64,000 nucleotides of DNA from Chlamydia sp. BM-2023 (GTDB lineage Bacteria > Chlamydiota > Chlamydiia > Chlamydiales > Chlamydiaceae), in assembly GCF_964023145.1 (NCBI RefSeq), contig NZ_CAXIED010000001.1:1054001-1118000 (forward strand). The letters run 5' to 3'. Each line of letters starts with the position of its first letter. The first letter of the stretch is position 1. Below the pieces are notes generated by a model. That model made no database searches. It saw nothing but the letters and a program-made list of their open reading frames with translations, and had not been told where the DNA came from. The translations under genes and the position numbers were made by a program. Shown here piece by piece: positions 9,434 through 19,768 of this stretch.

Positions 9434-9454
9434 GGGAACCCACTACTCAACTTA

Positions 9455-10045
9455 TTAAACTATGATTTCATGATTAGAAGACTGTGAAGAAGAATGAACA
9501 AGATCTTTCCAGTGTCTCAATCTTGAGTTTAGCCGTTGCTCCTCTTGTTTTAATTCTTCAATACGCTTTTCTTTCGCTATAATTGAGCAGGTTAATTTTG
9601 TATGGGCACTCTGCAATAACTGGAAAGAGGATATCGACGAAGTTTTATTATTCACCAATGTTATTGTTTGCTGCACCTTAGAAGGTAAAGTCTTAATTAA
9701 ATGAATCATACTAATCAATAAAGCAATACAAACCAAAGAAACAGCCATAAGAACCACCCCGCTGACAATTTCTGGAAGGCAGGAGTGCATACTACCAAAT
9801 GACACAAGAACTACACCACAAACCATAACAACTGTAAACAGCATAGTCGCGACAGTATAGGAAGTAGAGCTTTGCTCAACCAAAACCGCAACTTTTTTTT
9901 GTATATCTGTATTGTCTCTATTCACATTAAACAGAAGAGAACATTGACTAGGTAATGACAGAGGTGCAGGAGGAGGAGAATTAGGAAGACTAGATGCCAC
10001 AAAATCCCTTAATTTATAACGGAAAAATTTAAAGAATAGATTCAT
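9455..10045 (-). CDS. Inc-type inclusion membrane protein
   Basis: A 196-residue protein with a bilobed hydrophobic domain (about 64-85 and 92-115) joined by a short loop. A Pro/Ser-rich N-terminus precedes it, and a charged coiled-coil tail (IIAKEKRIEELKQEEQRL) follows. I take ATG 10045 (MNLFFKFFRY); a TTG three codons upstream (10054) is the only longer option, and neither has a clear Shine-Dalgarno. It is divergent from mnmA, with about 60 bp between the starts. It shares layout with the neighbouring Inc at 8777 but little sequence, so they may be old duplicates or unrelated Incs. Confidence 0.7.
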   Translation of the reverse strand: MNLFFKFFRYKLRDFVASSLPNSPPPAPLSLPSQCSLLFNVNRDNTDIQKKVAVLVEQSSTSYTVATMLFTVVMVCGVVLVSFGSMHSCLPEIVSGVVLMAVSLVCIALLISMIHLIKTLPSKVQQTITLVNNKTSSISSFQLLQSAHTKLTCSIIAKEKRIEELKQEEQRLNSRLRHWKDLVHSSSQSSNHEIIV

Positions 10046-10106
10046 TTTATTCAATACTTAATATAAACTACTTCTTTAATGTGTTCTTTTTTACTTTTAC
10101 TTTTTT

Positions 10107-11195
10107 ATGAATAAAACAGTTGTTATTGCTATGTCAGGAGGCGTTGATTCTTCTGTAGTGGCCTATCTTTTAAAGAAGCATACCTCTTACAACCTCATAG
10201 GGCTGTATATGAAAAATTGGGAAGAGGAAGATGGTGATGGTCTTTGCTCGGCAGCAAAGGATTATGAGGATGTTGAAAGAGTCGCTGAACAACTAAATAT
10301 TCCCTATTATACGGTATCTTTCGCTAGAGAGTATCGTGATCGGGTTTTTTCCCGTTTTCTTAAAGAATATTCTAAGGGGTACACACCAAATCCCGATGTT
10401 CTTTGTAACCGTGAAATAAAATTTGATTTATTACAGAAGAAAGTTCGTGAGCTGGGAGGAGATTACCTCGCCACAGGTCACTATTGCCGTCTAAGCCCCT
10501 CTTCAGAGGGAATGAACTTACTTCGTGGTAAGGATGCTCAGAAAGATCAGAGCTATTTCCTCTGTGGAACACGAAGAGAAGCCCTTGCCAATGTTTTATT
10601 CCCTCTTGGGGATATGAAAAAAATAGAAGTACGCTCTATTGCTGAGCAAGCAGGTCTCGCCACCGCAGGGAAAAAAGATAGCACAGGAATTTGTTTTATA
10701 GGAAAACGTCCATTTAAAAGTTTTCTTGAAAAGTTTGTTCCTAATCTTCCGGGTGATATCGTGGATTACGACTCTCACGGTATTGTAGGCCAGCACGAAG
10801 GCGCTCACTACTATACTGTAGGTCAACGACGGGGTCTCGATCTTGGTGGATCACCGAAGCCCTGCTATGTTGTTGGCAAGGATATGGAGAAAAATATCGT
10901 TTATATTGTTCGTGGGGAAGATCATCCCTTATTATATCAAACAGAACTTACAGCTAAAGAATTGAATTGGTTTGTTGCTCCCGAGACAATAGATACCTGC
11001 AGTGCGAAAATTCGTTATCGTAGCGAAGATGAAGAATGTACAATACTCCATACGGAAGAAGAGAATACCGTACGAGTACGTTTTCACTCTCCCGTAAAGG
11101 CTGTTACTCCAGGGCAGACCATCGCTTTTTATAGCGGTGAGAGGTGCCTAGGAGGCGGGATCATAGAAGTCTCTATGACTCCACAGCCGGTGTAA
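10107..11195 (+). CDS. mnmA: tRNA-specific 2-thiouridylase
   Basis: Thiolates the wobble uridine (s2U34) of tRNA-Lys, -Glu and -Gln using persulfide sulfur from a cysteine desulfurase; the NifS-like protein at 58.3 kb is a candidate donor. The PP-loop SGGVDSS is at 10-16 and the catalytic pair is Cys100 ([12 protein letters not shown]) and Cys196 ([12 protein letters not shown]). GHYCR, DQSYFLC and YTVGQRRGL are standard family blocks. The 362-residue length is normal. The 3' end overlaps clpC, on the opposite strand, by 23 bp. Confidence 0.96.
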   Translation: MNKTVVIAMSGGVDSSVVAYLLKKHTSYNLIGLYMKNWEEEDGDGLCSAAKDYEDVERVAEQLNIPYYTVSFAREYRDRVFSRFLKEYSKGYTPNPDVLCNREIKFDLLQKKVRELGGDYLATGHYCRLSPSSEGMNLLRGKDAQKDQSYFLCGTRREALANVLFPLGDMKKIEVRSIAEQAGLATAGKKDSTGICFIGKRPFKSFLEKFVPNLPGDIVDYDSHGIVGQHEGAHYYTVGQRRGLDLGGSPKPCYVVGKDMEKNIVYIVRGEDHPLLYQTELTAKELNWFVAPETIDTCSAKIRYRSEDEECTILHTEEENTVRVRFHSPVKAVTPGQTIAFYSGERCLGGGIIEVSMTPQPV

Positions 11196-13707
11196 CCGCT
11201 GCGACCTCCGAAGTATCTTCATCACGTTCAAAAGTTACGCAGTCTTCAGCAAGATTCGCACGGAGCTTTCTTGCTTCTTGACGACACGACTCCTTAAGTA
11301 ACAACTCAGCAAGAGGATCTTCAAGATACTGCTCGATAACACGACGTAAGGGGCGAGCTCCCATTTCTGGGGAATGACCCTTCGTAACAAGAAACGAAAT
11401 TACAGAATCTGGAATGCTCAATGCCATTTGGTAGTTTTTCAAACGGGAATCGAGCTTGTTGATTTCCAAGTGAATGATCTCAGATAAAGCAGCTTTTTCT
11501 AAAGGACGGAAAATCACACTTTCATCTAGACGGTTGATAAACTCAGGTTTTAAGTGCTTCTTCACAGCAGATTCAATTTTTTCTTGAATGACTTTGTAGT
11601 CAAAATTCGATCTAGAACCAAAACCAATTTCACCGCTTTTTTTAATTAAATCAGCGCCTAGGTTAGAGGTCATAATAATAATTGCATGACGGAAATCAAT
11701 CTTACGACCAAATGAATCTGTAAGACGCCCTTGCTCCAAAATCTGCAACATTAAGTCCATAATGTCGGGATGAGCCTTTTCAATCTCATCAAATAACACT
11801 ACACAGTAAGGACGGCGGCGTACCTGTTCTGTAAGATGTCCTCCTTCTTCATGACCTACATATCCTGGAGGGGAACCCATCATCTTCGTAGCGGCGAATT
11901 TTTCCATGTACTCAGACATGTCCACTTGAATTAAAGCATCCTCACCACCGAACATTTCAATGGCAATTTGTTGCGCTAGTAAAGTCTTTCCAACTCCTGT
12001 AGGACCTAAGAATAAGAAAGAACCCGTAGGACGATTAGGATCCTTAATTCCCGTTCGGGAACGGCGAATAGCACGGCAAATACTTGCCACAGCTTGATCT
12101 TGACCGATAACTTTTTTACGTAGGGTATCTTCTAACTTAAGAAGCTTCTCACTTTCTGCTTCTGTAAGCCTTGCAGAAGGAATTCCTGTTTGTAAGGAAA
12201 CAACTTGAGCTACAGCTTCCTCATCAACAGGAATCTGATGTTCTTCTTTGTGGTTTTCCCACTCTTGCTTCATATTAGCAAGACGTTCGCGAAGTTTTTT
12301 CTCTTCATCGCGTAATCCTGCAGCTTTTTCGTATTCCTGAGTGCCAATAGCCTGCTCTTTAGCTTGCTTAGTGCTCTCAATTTCCGCTTCTAGCTTCATT
12401 AACTCCGAAGGTTGGCCCATCGTATTTACACGTACGCGAGCTCCGGCTTCATCAAGTAAATCAATAGCCTTATCTGGAAGGAAACGTCCGTGAACATACT
12501 GGTCTGATAACGTAGCCGCTGCTTTTAATGCCTCTTCTGTAATGGAGACATTATGATGTTCTTCGTACTTCTTCTTTAATCCACGTAGGATTTCAACAGT
12601 TTCATCCACACTAGGTGGCTGAACGATAATTTTCTGGAATCTACGTTCTAAAGCCGCATCTTTTTCAATATGCTTGCGATACTCATCGATTGTTGTCGCA
12701 CCAATGCACTGAATCTCTCCACGTGCTAATGCAGGCTTTAAAATATTCGAAGCATCGATAGCACCTTCAGCAGCGCCGGCTCCTACAATTGTATGCAGCT
12801 CGTCAATGAATAATAGGATGTTTCCGTGCTTGCGGACTTCATCCATAACAGCTTTAATGCGCTCTTCAAATTGACCACGGTACTTTGTTCCGGCAATCAT
12901 CAAAGCAAGATCTAAAGTGATCAAACGCTTTTTACGTAAAGCATCAGGAACTTCGTTGGAAATGATTTTTTGAGCTAACCCTTCAACAATCGCTGTCTTA
13001 CCAACGCCTGCTTCTCCAATAAGTACGGGGTTATTTTTTCTACGGCGACATAAGATCAAAATCAATCGTTCAACTTCAGAAGAACGCCCAATAACAGGAT
13101 CAAGTTTTGACTCCTTAAACATCTCTGTTAAGTCGTAGCCATAAGCTTTCAAAGCGGATAACTTATCGCTCTTATCCCCACCTAGAGTATGACCTAAAGA
13201 TGAAGATTTGGAAGAAGATGCAGAACTTCCTCGAGGATTCGAAGAAGATGAAGGAGGAAGTTGAAGATTAAATGTCTCCAATTCCTTAAGAATCTCTTTA
13301 CGAACTTCTCTAGGGTCAATATGCAAATTTTCTAAAACTTGTAAAGCGACTCCGTCGGCTTGATTTAAAATCCCTAAAAGCAGATGCTCTGTGCCCACAT
13401 AATTATGCTCAAGAACACTTGCCTCTTCATTTGCTGACTCGAATGATTTTTTCACTCTGCCAGTAAGTGCAGGATCACCATAGACCTGAATTTCTGGTCC
13501 ATAACCGATGAGCCTCTCTACTTCCTGCTTTGCAGCGTCGAAATCGACTCCTAAGTTGCGTAGGACATTAACAGCAACCCCTTGGCCTAGTTTGAGTAGG
13601 CCTAAGAGTATGTGCTCAGTACCTAGATAGTTATGATTTAACCTCTGAGCTTCTTTTTTAGCCAATTTAATGACTTGCTTTGCTCTGTTAGTAAACTTCT
13701 CAAACAT
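11173..13707 (-). CDS. clpC: ATP-dependent Clp protease ATPase subunit ClpC
   Basis: Hexameric AAA+ unfoldase of 844 residues that feeds proteins to ClpP. Two Clp-N repeats are seen at about 5-140 ([19 protein letters not shown]; a second near [16 protein letters not shown]). NBD1 has Walker [14 protein letters not shown] and Walker [13 protein letters not shown]/middle domain (about 415-490) with heptads marks ClpC rather than ClpA. NBD2 carries [12 protein letters not shown] and [14 protein letters not shown] Ser-rich linker (SSSKSSSLG) separates the N domain from NBD1. The start is ATG 13707. No CtsR or McsAB genes are visible beside it. Confidence 0.96.
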   Translation of the reverse strand: MFEKFTNRAKQVIKLAKKEAQRLNHNYLGTEHILLGLLKLGQGVAVNVLRNLGVDFDAAKQEVERLIGYGPEIQVYGDPALTGRVKKSFESANEEASVLEHNYVGTEHLLLGILNQADGVALQVLENLHIDPREVRKEILKELETFNLQLPPSSSSNPRGSSASSSKSSSLGHTLGGDKSDKLSALKAYGYDLTEMFKESKLDPVIGRSSEVERLILILCRRRKNNPVLIGEAGVGKTAIVEGLAQKIISNEVPDALRKKRLITLDLALMIAGTKYRGQFEERIKAVMDEVRKHGNILLFIDELHTIVGAGAAEGAIDASNILKPALARGEIQCIGATTIDEYRKHIEKDAALERRFQKIIVQPPSVDETVEILRGLKKKYEEHHNVSITEEALKAAATLSDQYVHGRFLPDKAIDLLDEAGARVRVNTMGQPSELMKLEAEIESTKQAKEQAIGTQEYEKAAGLRDEEKKLRERLANMKQEWENHKEEHQIPVDEEAVAQVVSLQTGIPSARLTEAESEKLLKLEDTLRKKVIGQDQAVASICRAIRRSRTGIKDPNRPTGSFLFLGPTGVGKTLLAQQIAIEMFGGEDALIQVDMSEYMEKFAATKMMGSPPGYVGHEEGGHLTEQVRRRPYCVVLFDEIEKAHPDIMDLMLQILEQGRLTDSFGRKIDFRHAIIIMTSNLGADLIKKSGEIGFGSRSNFDYKVIQEKIESAVKKHLKPEFINRLDESVIFRPLEKAALSEIIHLEINKLDSRLKNYQMALSIPDSVISFLVTKGHSPEMGARPLRRVIEQYLEDPLAELLLKESCRQEARKLRANLAEDCVTFERDEDTSEVAAVTPAVES

Positions 13708-13869
13708 AAAAACCTAAAAGACCGGGTAGAACTTTCCCTAAGCATATACGAAATTTAAAATAATGATGCAACTCTTCGATAAATAGATAAAGTATTACCG
13801 AGCTAAAAGTATTTTTATACGAAATGTAGTAAAGAATCCAGGCCTGTGTTAACTTAAACCTTTTGTTGT

Positions 13870-14252
13870 CAGTATTTTGCGTGTATTTTCAGAATGTATT
13901 GGAGAATCATAGCTTTTCAAAATTAAAGGTATTACAAGACATGCCCAAAGTTTTTAATGTGGAAGACACGTTTCTCTTTGAAGAGGATACACACGAAGAG
14001 GACGCCTATCGTCCTCAAACATCGATTTTTTGCATGGTTAGAACTTCCAAATGCGAAGTTTTAATCGGAGCTAGGAAATTAAGAGGGGATATCAATGCTT
14101 GGTAAAACAGGGCTTTTACGTTAAAGGGTAAAGTATTTGTCAGGCGACTCTCGAAAATTTCTTTAGAAATTTCTTTCTCTTCTGCTGACCTTATGGCCGC
14201 AAGAAGAGAAATTAAAAAAAAGATAATTTCAAATATTTTATTGAGGGTATTT
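13870..14252 (+). pseudogene. Decayed copy of lplA (lipoate-protein ligase)
   Basis: The translation around 13888-14085 (VLENHSFSKLKVLQ, then RPQTSIFCMVRTSKCEVLIG) aligns residue by residue with the middle of the intact LplA at 15435 (VLENYRKVNLMVLQ, HPQTSNFCMARASKYDVLMG). The catalytic RKVGGAAQR segment has become RKLRGDIN and runs into a stop at 14103-14105. Nucleotide similarity continues past the stop (GTAAAACA(A/G)GG, AAGGGT), a segment of roughly 65 bp is missing, and it resumes at the lplA 3' end (GCAAGAAGAGAAATTAAA at 14198-14215). The lplA N-terminal coding part is absent. It runs straight into the upp gene exactly where intact lplA runs into the PLD gene. Confidence 0.85.
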
Positions 14253-15026
14253 ATGAATAAGTTTCGTTGGGGTCTAGCCGTTTCTCTTTTTTGTTCACTG
14301 ATATTACAAAACGCATTTGTTGATGCAGCATCTTCTACCAAGCATAAAAAGAAAGGTCATGTGAATGTTAAGCATCTGGATCACCCTTTAATTCAAATGA
14401 AGCTCACAAACATGAGAAATACAAAAACAGACTATCCAGAATTTAGAAATAATCTAATGGAAGCGTCTGCTATGATGGTCTACGAGGCGTTAAGGGACTA
14501 TCGAACTAAAAGTACGGAGGTTACAACCCCACTGAATTTAAAGGCACGAGGAGAGGCAATGGATAAAGAGATTGTCATTGTTCCCATTTTAAGAGCGGGT
14601 CTCGGTATGGCTGAAGGAATGTTAAGAGTAGTTCCTGAGGCTAGAGTAGGTCACATAGGATTGTATCGTGATCCGGTAACATTAGAGGCAATAAGCTATT
14701 ATTATAAAGTTCCTCACGTGAAAAAAGACAGTACAGTTTTAATTGTCGATCCCATGTTTGCAACCGGTAATACTTCTGTTTCAGCGGTTAAACAATTACA
14801 AAAAGATGGATTTACTGACATTAGATTAGTTTGTCTATTAGGAGTTCAAGAAGCTATTCGTAACTTAGAAGATAATGGTATCGATATCGATCTATATATT
14901 GCGGCAATAGATGATGGGCTAAACGAAAAAGCTTATATCCTCCCTGGTTTAGGTGATTCTGGAGACCGTGTTTTTGGAACGTATCTCTCCTTAGATGATG
15001 CTCAAGAGCATATCGGAGTTAAGTAA
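14253..15026 (+). CDS. upp: Uracil phosphoribosyltransferase with an acquired N-terminal signal-peptide-like leader
   Basis: Converts uracil and PRPP to UMP. The core from about residue 35 to 257 is a complete UPRT: PILRAGLGMAEG, GHIGLYRDP, the PRPP-binding VDPMFATGNTS, and the uracil-binding PGLGDSGDRVFGT. The first 27 residues (MNKFRWGLAVSLFCSLILQN) are not UPRT sequence; they match the signal peptide of the PLD-like protein at 16148 (MNKIRWGLVAALLCSFVI). GAGGGT lies 5 bases before ATG 14253. An in-frame ATG at 14193 lies in lplA remnant sequence and is unlikely. If the leader works, the enzyme would be exported, where PRPP is not expected; internal initiation (for example the Met codon before KLTNMR) could give a cytosolic form. 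Confidence 0.9.
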   Translation: MNKFRWGLAVSLFCSLILQNAFVDAASSTKHKKKGHVNVKHLDHPLIQMKLTNMRNTKTDYPEFRNNLMEASAMMVYEALRDYRTKSTEVTTPLNLKARGEAMDKEIVIVPILRAGLGMAEGMLRVVPEARVGHIGLYRDPVTLEAISYYYKVPHVKKDSTVLIVDPMFATGNTSVSAVKQLQKDGFTDIRLVCLLGVQEAIRNLEDNGIDIDLYIAAIDDGLNEKAYILPGLGDSGDRVFGTYLSLDDAQEHIGVK

Positions 15027-15051
15027 GCTCTTTAAGAGTAACCGAATTGAA

Positions 15052-15092
15052 TTAGTCATTATGTTTAAGGGGGCACATTATGACTAAATTTT
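15052..15092 (+). terminator. Candidate terminator after upp
   Basis: TTAGTCATTATGT at 15052-15064 pairs with ACATTATGACTAA at 15075-15087 with a single mismatch, followed by a short U-rich ATTTT. The tail is weak, but the position 25 bp after the upp stop fits. Confidence 0.5.
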
Positions 15093-15434
15093 GGAAATGG
15101 ATTCTTCTATCCAAATTCTAGATGAAAAGTTGAGCTTCGCAAAAAGCAACTGTTTCAAATCAAAGAATAATTTTAATTTTATATATGAAATTCCCTTTCC
15201 TGGGATTTGGGACCTTAAGAAGCAAGATTCTATCTCTGTTATAAAATAAAAGTTTGAAAAATCAATCAAACTATTTAAAAAATTCATTCTTATACTTAGT
15301 TTTAAACACTATTCAACCTGTAAATGATTTTCTTTAAAATAAAGAAATTCTTTGTGCTTATAATCTCAAATTGAATAAAATGTTTAGTCCTATCAAAGAT
15401 AATGATTCATTCTTCATAACACCCCCGTTTAATT
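15093..15434. other. AT-rich intergenic region upstream of intact lplA
   Basis: No convincing gene on either strand. It holds a perfect 8-bp dyad, TTTCTTTA-AAA-TAAAGAAA, at 15329-15347, about 90 bp before the lplA start, which could be an operator or chance AT symmetry. No lplA or PLD remnant is visible here, so the duplicated segment ends at or before the upp terminator. Confidence 0.5.
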
Positions 15435-16151
15435 ATGACTATTCGCATCGTAGATTCCGGAGAAGGGAATTCTGGGACACATATGGCCAGAGATAAGCAT
15501 CTTTTGGAAAATCTGAGAAAGGGAGAGGCTATTCTTCACCTTTATGAGTGGGAAAGCGAATTTCCTCTGACTTATGGCCATTTCATGCGTCCGGAAAAAT
15601 TTTTAGTTGAGAACAAGGCTGATCTGGGAATGGATGCCGCCATACGACCTACCGGTGGGGGCTTTGTTTTTCATCATGGAGATTACGCTTTTTCATTACT
15701 GGTATCCGCGGAGCACCCTATGTATGGCCAGAGTGTGTTGGAGAACTACCGCAAGGTAAATCTGATGGTATTGCAAGTCTTAAGTAAAGTTTTCCGTATA
15801 GAAGGAACTCTTTCTTATAATGAAGACGCTCATCATCCCCAAACATCAAATTTTTGCATGGCTAGAGCCTCAAAATACGATGTTTTAATGGGAGATAGGA
15901 AAGTAGGGGGCGCGGCCCAGCGTACAGTAAAACAAGGTTTTTTACATCAAGGGTCGGTGTTTTTATCGGGAAGTCCTCTGGAGTTTTATCAAAAGTTTCT
16001 TTTGCCAGAGGTGATTGATATTATTGTTCCCGCTATTGATAACCGGGCGTTTTTTCCCCTAGGAGTATCAGCTTCTTCTGCCGATCTCGCGGCAGCAAGA
16101 AGAGAAATTAAAGAAGGATTAATTCAAATATTTTCTTTTGGATGTTTATGA
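15435..16151 (+). CDS. lplA: Lipoate-protein ligase A family protein
   Basis: A 238-residue BPL/LplA-fold protein that would attach lipoate or octanoate to carrier domains. The family motif RPTGGGFVFHHGDYAFSLLV is present (I quote its whole span at residues about 75-94), as is the catalytic-lysine segment DVLMGDRKVGGAAQR. The length matches single-domain, short LplA members. A plausible substrate is the GcvH-like protein at 19768, with its lipoyl-lysine motif. The stop TGA overlaps the start of the PLD gene, implying coupling. A decayed paralogue lies at 13870-14252. Counterpart of CT285 by order. Confidence 0.88.
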   Translation: MTIRIVDSGEGNSGTHMARDKHLLENLRKGEAILHLYEWESEFPLTYGHFMRPEKFLVENKADLGMDAAIRPTGGGFVFHHGDYAFSLLVSAEHPMYGQSVLENYRKVNLMVLQVLSKVFRIEGTLSYNEDAHHPQTSNFCMARASKYDVLMGDRKVGGAAQRTVKQGFLHQGSVFLSGSPLEFYQKFLLPEVIDIIVPAIDNRAFFPLGVSASSADLAAARREIKEGLIQIFSFGCL

Positions 16152-17572
16152 ATAAGATTCGTTGGGGCTTAGTAGCAGCTCTCCTTTGTTCGTTTGTAAT
16201 AAGAGATGCCTCCGCATTTACAATAGCCTGCCCTATTTATGGGGAAAATGCTGGTGTTATCGTGCACGATAACAGTATTGAGATATACGAAAAGATGCTA
16301 GCAGCTATAGATTCTGCAGAACATTATTTTGAATTTTGTCCCTGCATGGCGGGTGGTAAGATCTTGCAAGAAGTATTGGAGCATTTAGACGCTCGCATGC
16401 TTGTTGCCCCAAATCTTCGTTCCTACATGCTTATTCAGCCCACGTTTATTGATAGTCAGGATAAGCAGTTCCTTGCAAATATGAAAGCTAAGTGGCCCGA
16501 AAGGTTTTTCTATGTGTTTACGGGATGCGTTCCGGGATCAAGTATTCTTTCTCCTAATGTTATAGAAATGCACGTTAAGTTTTCCATTATTGATGGGAAG
16601 TACATTTTTTTGGGAGGCACAAACTTCGAAGATTTTATGTGTAACCGAGGGGATGTTATTCCCGAACCTGTAGATTCTCCGCGTCTGGTTGTTGGAGGTA
16701 TGCAAAGGCCCCTAGCTTTTCGTGATCAAGATATTACTATAGCTTCACCAATCCTCGGAACAGCATTGCGAAGCGAATTTCACGCGCACTACTCTCTCTG
16801 GAAAGCTTTTGATAGTGGCATGTGGTTTAATAAGAATCTTAGTGATTTTCGCAATTTGTCCTATCCGGAACTAGAAGTTGAACAGGCATCGGCATGCTAT
16901 TGTCCAGAAATTGAAGAATATCCCGAATTAATAACAACAGCTCTTCAAAACATCCGAGTGATTATTTCTGGACCCGATGAGAGTGAAAATGCCATTACTC
17001 AGGAATACATATCTTTAATGGACCAAGCCTCCCAATCTATAAAAATTGCCAATATGTATTTTATCCCCAAAGATGAGGTTATAGAGAGTTTAAAATCCGC
17101 CTGTTTTCATCGTGGGGTGCAAACACAAGTTATAACCAACGGTCGCACAGAAAATAGCCCCAGTATGACCGCTTCGTACGGTTGGGGAAATCGTATGAAC
17201 TACTTCTTTTTATGCTATGGTGAACGACCCTCTTTATGGAAGAAATACATATTCTCCTTGAAAAAACCTAATCCCAATTTTTCAGTGAGCGAATTTTTCA
17301 TTCCAGAGACACAACTGCATAAAAAATGCATGATTGTAGATGATAGATTTTTTGTAATCGGGAGTTACAATTTTGGTAAGAAAAGTGACCTCTTTGATTA
17401 CGAAAGCATCGTGGTAATTGACTCTCCAGAGGTGGCTGCAAAAGCAAATCAGGTTTTCCAAAAAGACCTAACATTATCCAAACCCGTAAGCTCTCAGGAA
17501 ATGCTCGGGTGGTATTTCGATCCTATACATCACCTAATCGGTCATCTGCAAATTAATTTTATGCCTGCGTAA
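16148..17572 (+). CDS. Phospholipase D superfamily protein with signal peptide
   Basis: A 475-codon ORF (474 residues) with two HKD motifs: HVKFSIID at about 142-149 and HKKCMIVD at about 391-398, each followed by the GGTNFED or GSYNFGKKSD turn. This is the pseudo-dimeric PLD fold, acting on phosphodiester bonds of lipids or nucleic acids; the substrate is unknown. The N-terminus (MNKIRWGLVAALLCSFVIRD) is a Sec signal peptide likely cleaved after ASA, so the enzyme is exported. ATG 16148 overlaps the lplA stop; an ATG two codons earlier (16142) is the alternative, but the copy of this start at 14253 lacks it. Counterpart of CT284. Confidence 0.9.
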   Translation: MNKIRWGLVAALLCSFVIRDASAFTIACPIYGENAGVIVHDNSIEIYEKMLAAIDSAEHYFEFCPCMAGGKILQEVLEHLDARMLVAPNLRSYMLIQPTFIDSQDKQFLANMKAKWPERFFYVFTGCVPGSSILSPNVIEMHVKFSIIDGKYIFLGGTNFEDFMCNRGDVIPEPVDSPRLVVGGMQRPLAFRDQDITIASPILGTALRSEFHAHYSLWKAFDSGMWFNKNLSDFRNLSYPELEVEQASACYCPEIEEYPELITTALQNIRVIISGPDESENAITQEYISLMDQASQSIKIANMYFIPKDEVIESLKSACFHRGVQTQVITNGRTENSPSMTASYGWGNRMNYFFLCYGERPSLWKKYIFSLKKPNPNFSVSEFFIPETQLHKKCMIVDDRFFVIGSYNFGKKSDLFDYESIVVIDSPEVAAKANQVFQKDLTLSKPVSSQEMLGWYFDPIHHLIGHLQINFMPA

Positions 17573-17592
17573 TCGCAACATAAAATCTTTGA

Positions 17593-17623
17593 GAAAAGAG
17601 GGATTGCCCCTCTTTTCTTTTTC
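17593..17623 (+). terminator. Rho-independent terminator after PLD gene
   Basis: A perfect 10-bp stem, GAAAAGAGGG / CCCTCTTTTC, with a 5-base loop (ATTGC) followed by TTTTTCC. It ends the lplA-PLD transcript. Confidence 0.9.
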
Positions 17624-17695
17624 CTAGGGGTTCCTGCTTGGTTTTTTCCGATCAATAGTTTACACTAAGTTTTTTATTCTGTTTATTCGAAGAGG

Positions 17696-19768
17696 GTGAC
17701 TTTGCTAGCATTCTTTTATAAGCATCAGAAAAAATTTATTGGTTTAGTTATTATCGGAGTATGCGTATCTGGGATAGGCATAGGCTGGGGACGCCATCCA
17801 GGAGAAATGTCTCGTGGTGGATCTAATAAAGTTGTTTTTTCAGTTCCTGGGAAAAAATATTCCGAACGAGAATTCCTAACCATTAAGAAATTTTTCACAA
17901 ATGAGGCATACCCTTTTACAGGGAATCCTCAGCGGTGGAACTTTCTAAATGAGGGATTGCTTACCGAGCGTTTTTTAACAAATAAAGTCGGAGAGAAACT
18001 CTTTTTAAAAGTGTATTCTGATTACCCAGCTTTTAATAAAGAAAAACGTTATCAATCTTATCGACGTTTCGATACCCCGTTTATCTCTTCTGAAGAAGTA
18101 TGGAAATCTTCAGCGCCACGTCTCTACGAAGCTTTAAATACTTTGCAACAAGTAGAAACTCCCGTTTCCTCGGAAGGATTTATTGCGAGAGTCCGTCTCT
18201 TTTTAGAAGAAAAGAAGTTCCCTCACTATATTCTTAGGCAGATGCTTGAGTATCGTCGACAGATGTTTAACCTCCCTCAAGATGCTGCTTTAGCACAGGG
18301 AAAAGATCTGCGCTTATTTGGATATAGCAATATTAGTGATTGGTTTGGGGATGCCTACGTATCCTCGGCTGTTGAAGCATTATTACGTTTTGTTAATGAA
18401 CAGAAAAAAAATATTGCTATGCCTTCGATAAAAGAAGCTCGGCAAGATTTTTACGATAAGGCAAAACAAGCTTTTACTAAATTAAGTAAACATACCGACC
18501 TTAATCTAACTTTTGATCAATTTGTTGCTTGTTATTTTGAGTTTCTTGGAACCAGTGAAACCGAGTTTTTCAAGATATATCGTGAGATTCTTCTTTGTAA
18601 GAGAGCTTTCTTACAGCTAGAAGGTAGTGTCACGTTTGATTATCGTCCTCTACAAGAGTTCTTCTCAATGGCGAAAGACTCTACTTCTGTAGAGATAGTA
18701 AAACTTCCTCGTGAATATCACTTTAAAAATGAAGAGGATCTAGAGGCTTTTGAGACGTATATAAGCCTCGTGGGCGTTCCTACAAAAGATTGTCTTGATG
18801 TCCCACGGTTTACTTTGCCTGTGAAAACAATAAAAGCAAAAGAGCCAAGACTCGTAGGAAGAAGGTTTGTACTTACCTATAAAAGCCTCAAGCTTCAGGA
18901 TCTAGAAACAAAAGTCCCTATGGTGGAAGTCCATCAATGGCAGCAAAATCCTGAAAATTTCCAAATATTACTTCAGCAGTTTCCAAAGATTGAAACATGT
19001 AGTTCCAGCAAGGATTTCCAAACTTTGAAACCTTCTCTTGTAGAGAAAATATATTCATTCACTCGAAAAGAAATCTTACGCTCACATCCGGAAAGAATAA
19101 AAGAAGGGTTGTCTCAACGTAACAATGAGAGTAATGAAGTCTTTTTATCTTTCGGCAAAGATAGTGTTTTAGAAGGCATTCTCAAAAGCGAAGAGTTGGC
19201 AGCCTTATTATTAGAGAACGAACTTCTTGAAAATTACAGTCAGGATGGGGAGCATTACTACACTTTTATTGTAGATAACTGCTTTGAAGGCGAGGAGGTT
19301 ATTCCTTATCGAGAGGTTATACGCAAAGGATTAACAAAAACATTAGTTTCTTCGCATAAGAATCCAGAACATATGGACAGGGTAATTTCTGCTTTAAAGT
19401 CTCGTTATCCTGAAACAGAACCCGAGCAGCTTTGGCAAAAGAGGCTCTGGTCTTTAGTTGATGAACATAGAAAAGGCCTCTATCAAGCAGGAACTTTATC
19501 CTGGGCTCTTGATAAGTCTATAAAAATGTTTACTAGAGGAGATAATGGCATACCCCAGCCGTATCCCGTACTAGCCGCTATGGAAGAGGGAACGTTATCT
19601 AATGTGGAATTTAGCGTTGAAGAAGGCCCGTTTTTCTATAAATGTTTATCACATGAGCTTTGTTCTTCACCTGCCAGTGTAGAAAAATTATTCCTTGCCA
19701 AAGGTCACTTAAATGAAGAAATTCTTGGCAGTTATATAGAACATTTTATTGATGAGGGCGTCAGATAA
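17696..19768 (+). CDS. Membrane-anchored periplasmic protein, SurA/PpiD-like N-terminus, function unknown
   Basis: A 690-residue protein (CT283 slot). One transmembrane segment at about 13-30 ([18 protein letters not shown]) is followed by a large soluble part, so most of it should lie in the periplasm. The block after the anchor ([20 protein letters not shown]) resembles the N-terminal entry of SurA/PpiD-type folding factors, but no clear PPIase domain is visible. The C-terminal stretch ([19 protein letters not shown]) is weakly reminiscent of parvulin. The start is uncertain: GTG 17696 or TTG 17702, both beside GAAGAGGG. It overlaps the next gene by one base. Confidence 0.75.
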   Translation: MTLLAFFYKHQKKFIGLVIIGVCVSGIGIGWGRHPGEMSRGGSNKVVFSVPGKKYSEREFLTIKKFFTNEAYPFTGNPQRWNFLNEGLLTERFLTNKVGEKLFLKVYSDYPAFNKEKRYQSYRRFDTPFISSEEVWKSSAPRLYEALNTLQQVETPVSSEGFIARVRLFLEEKKFPHYILRQMLEYRRQMFNLPQDAALAQGKDLRLFGYSNISDWFGDAYVSSAVEALLRFVNEQKKNIAMPSIKEARQDFYDKAKQAFTKLSKHTDLNLTFDQFVACYFEFLGTSETEFFKIYREILLCKRAFLQLEGSVTFDYRPLQEFFSMAKDSTSVEIVKLPREYHFKNEEDLEAFETYISLVGVPTKDCLDVPRFTLPVKTIKAKEPRLVGRRFVLTYKSLKLQDLETKVPMVEVHQWQQNPENFQILLQQFPKIETCSSSKDFQTLKPSLVEKIYSFTRKEILRSHPERIKEGLSQRNNESNEVFLSFGKDSVLEGILKSEELAALLLENELLENYSQDGEHYYTFIVDNCFEGEEVIPYREVIRKGLTKTLVSSHKNPEHMDRVISALKSRYPETEPEQLWQKRLWSLVDEHRKGLYQAGTLSWALDKSIKMFTRGDNGIPQPYPVLAAMEEGTLSNVEFSVEEGPFFYKCLSHELCSSPASVEKLFLAKGHLNEEILGSYIEHFIDEGVR

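Noticed and set aside
14193..14252. Upstream start for upp that would add MAARREIKKK
   Set aside because: These codons are lplA remnant in the same frame as the old lplA end; ATG 14253 has GAGGGT at good spacing and matches the PLD gene start.
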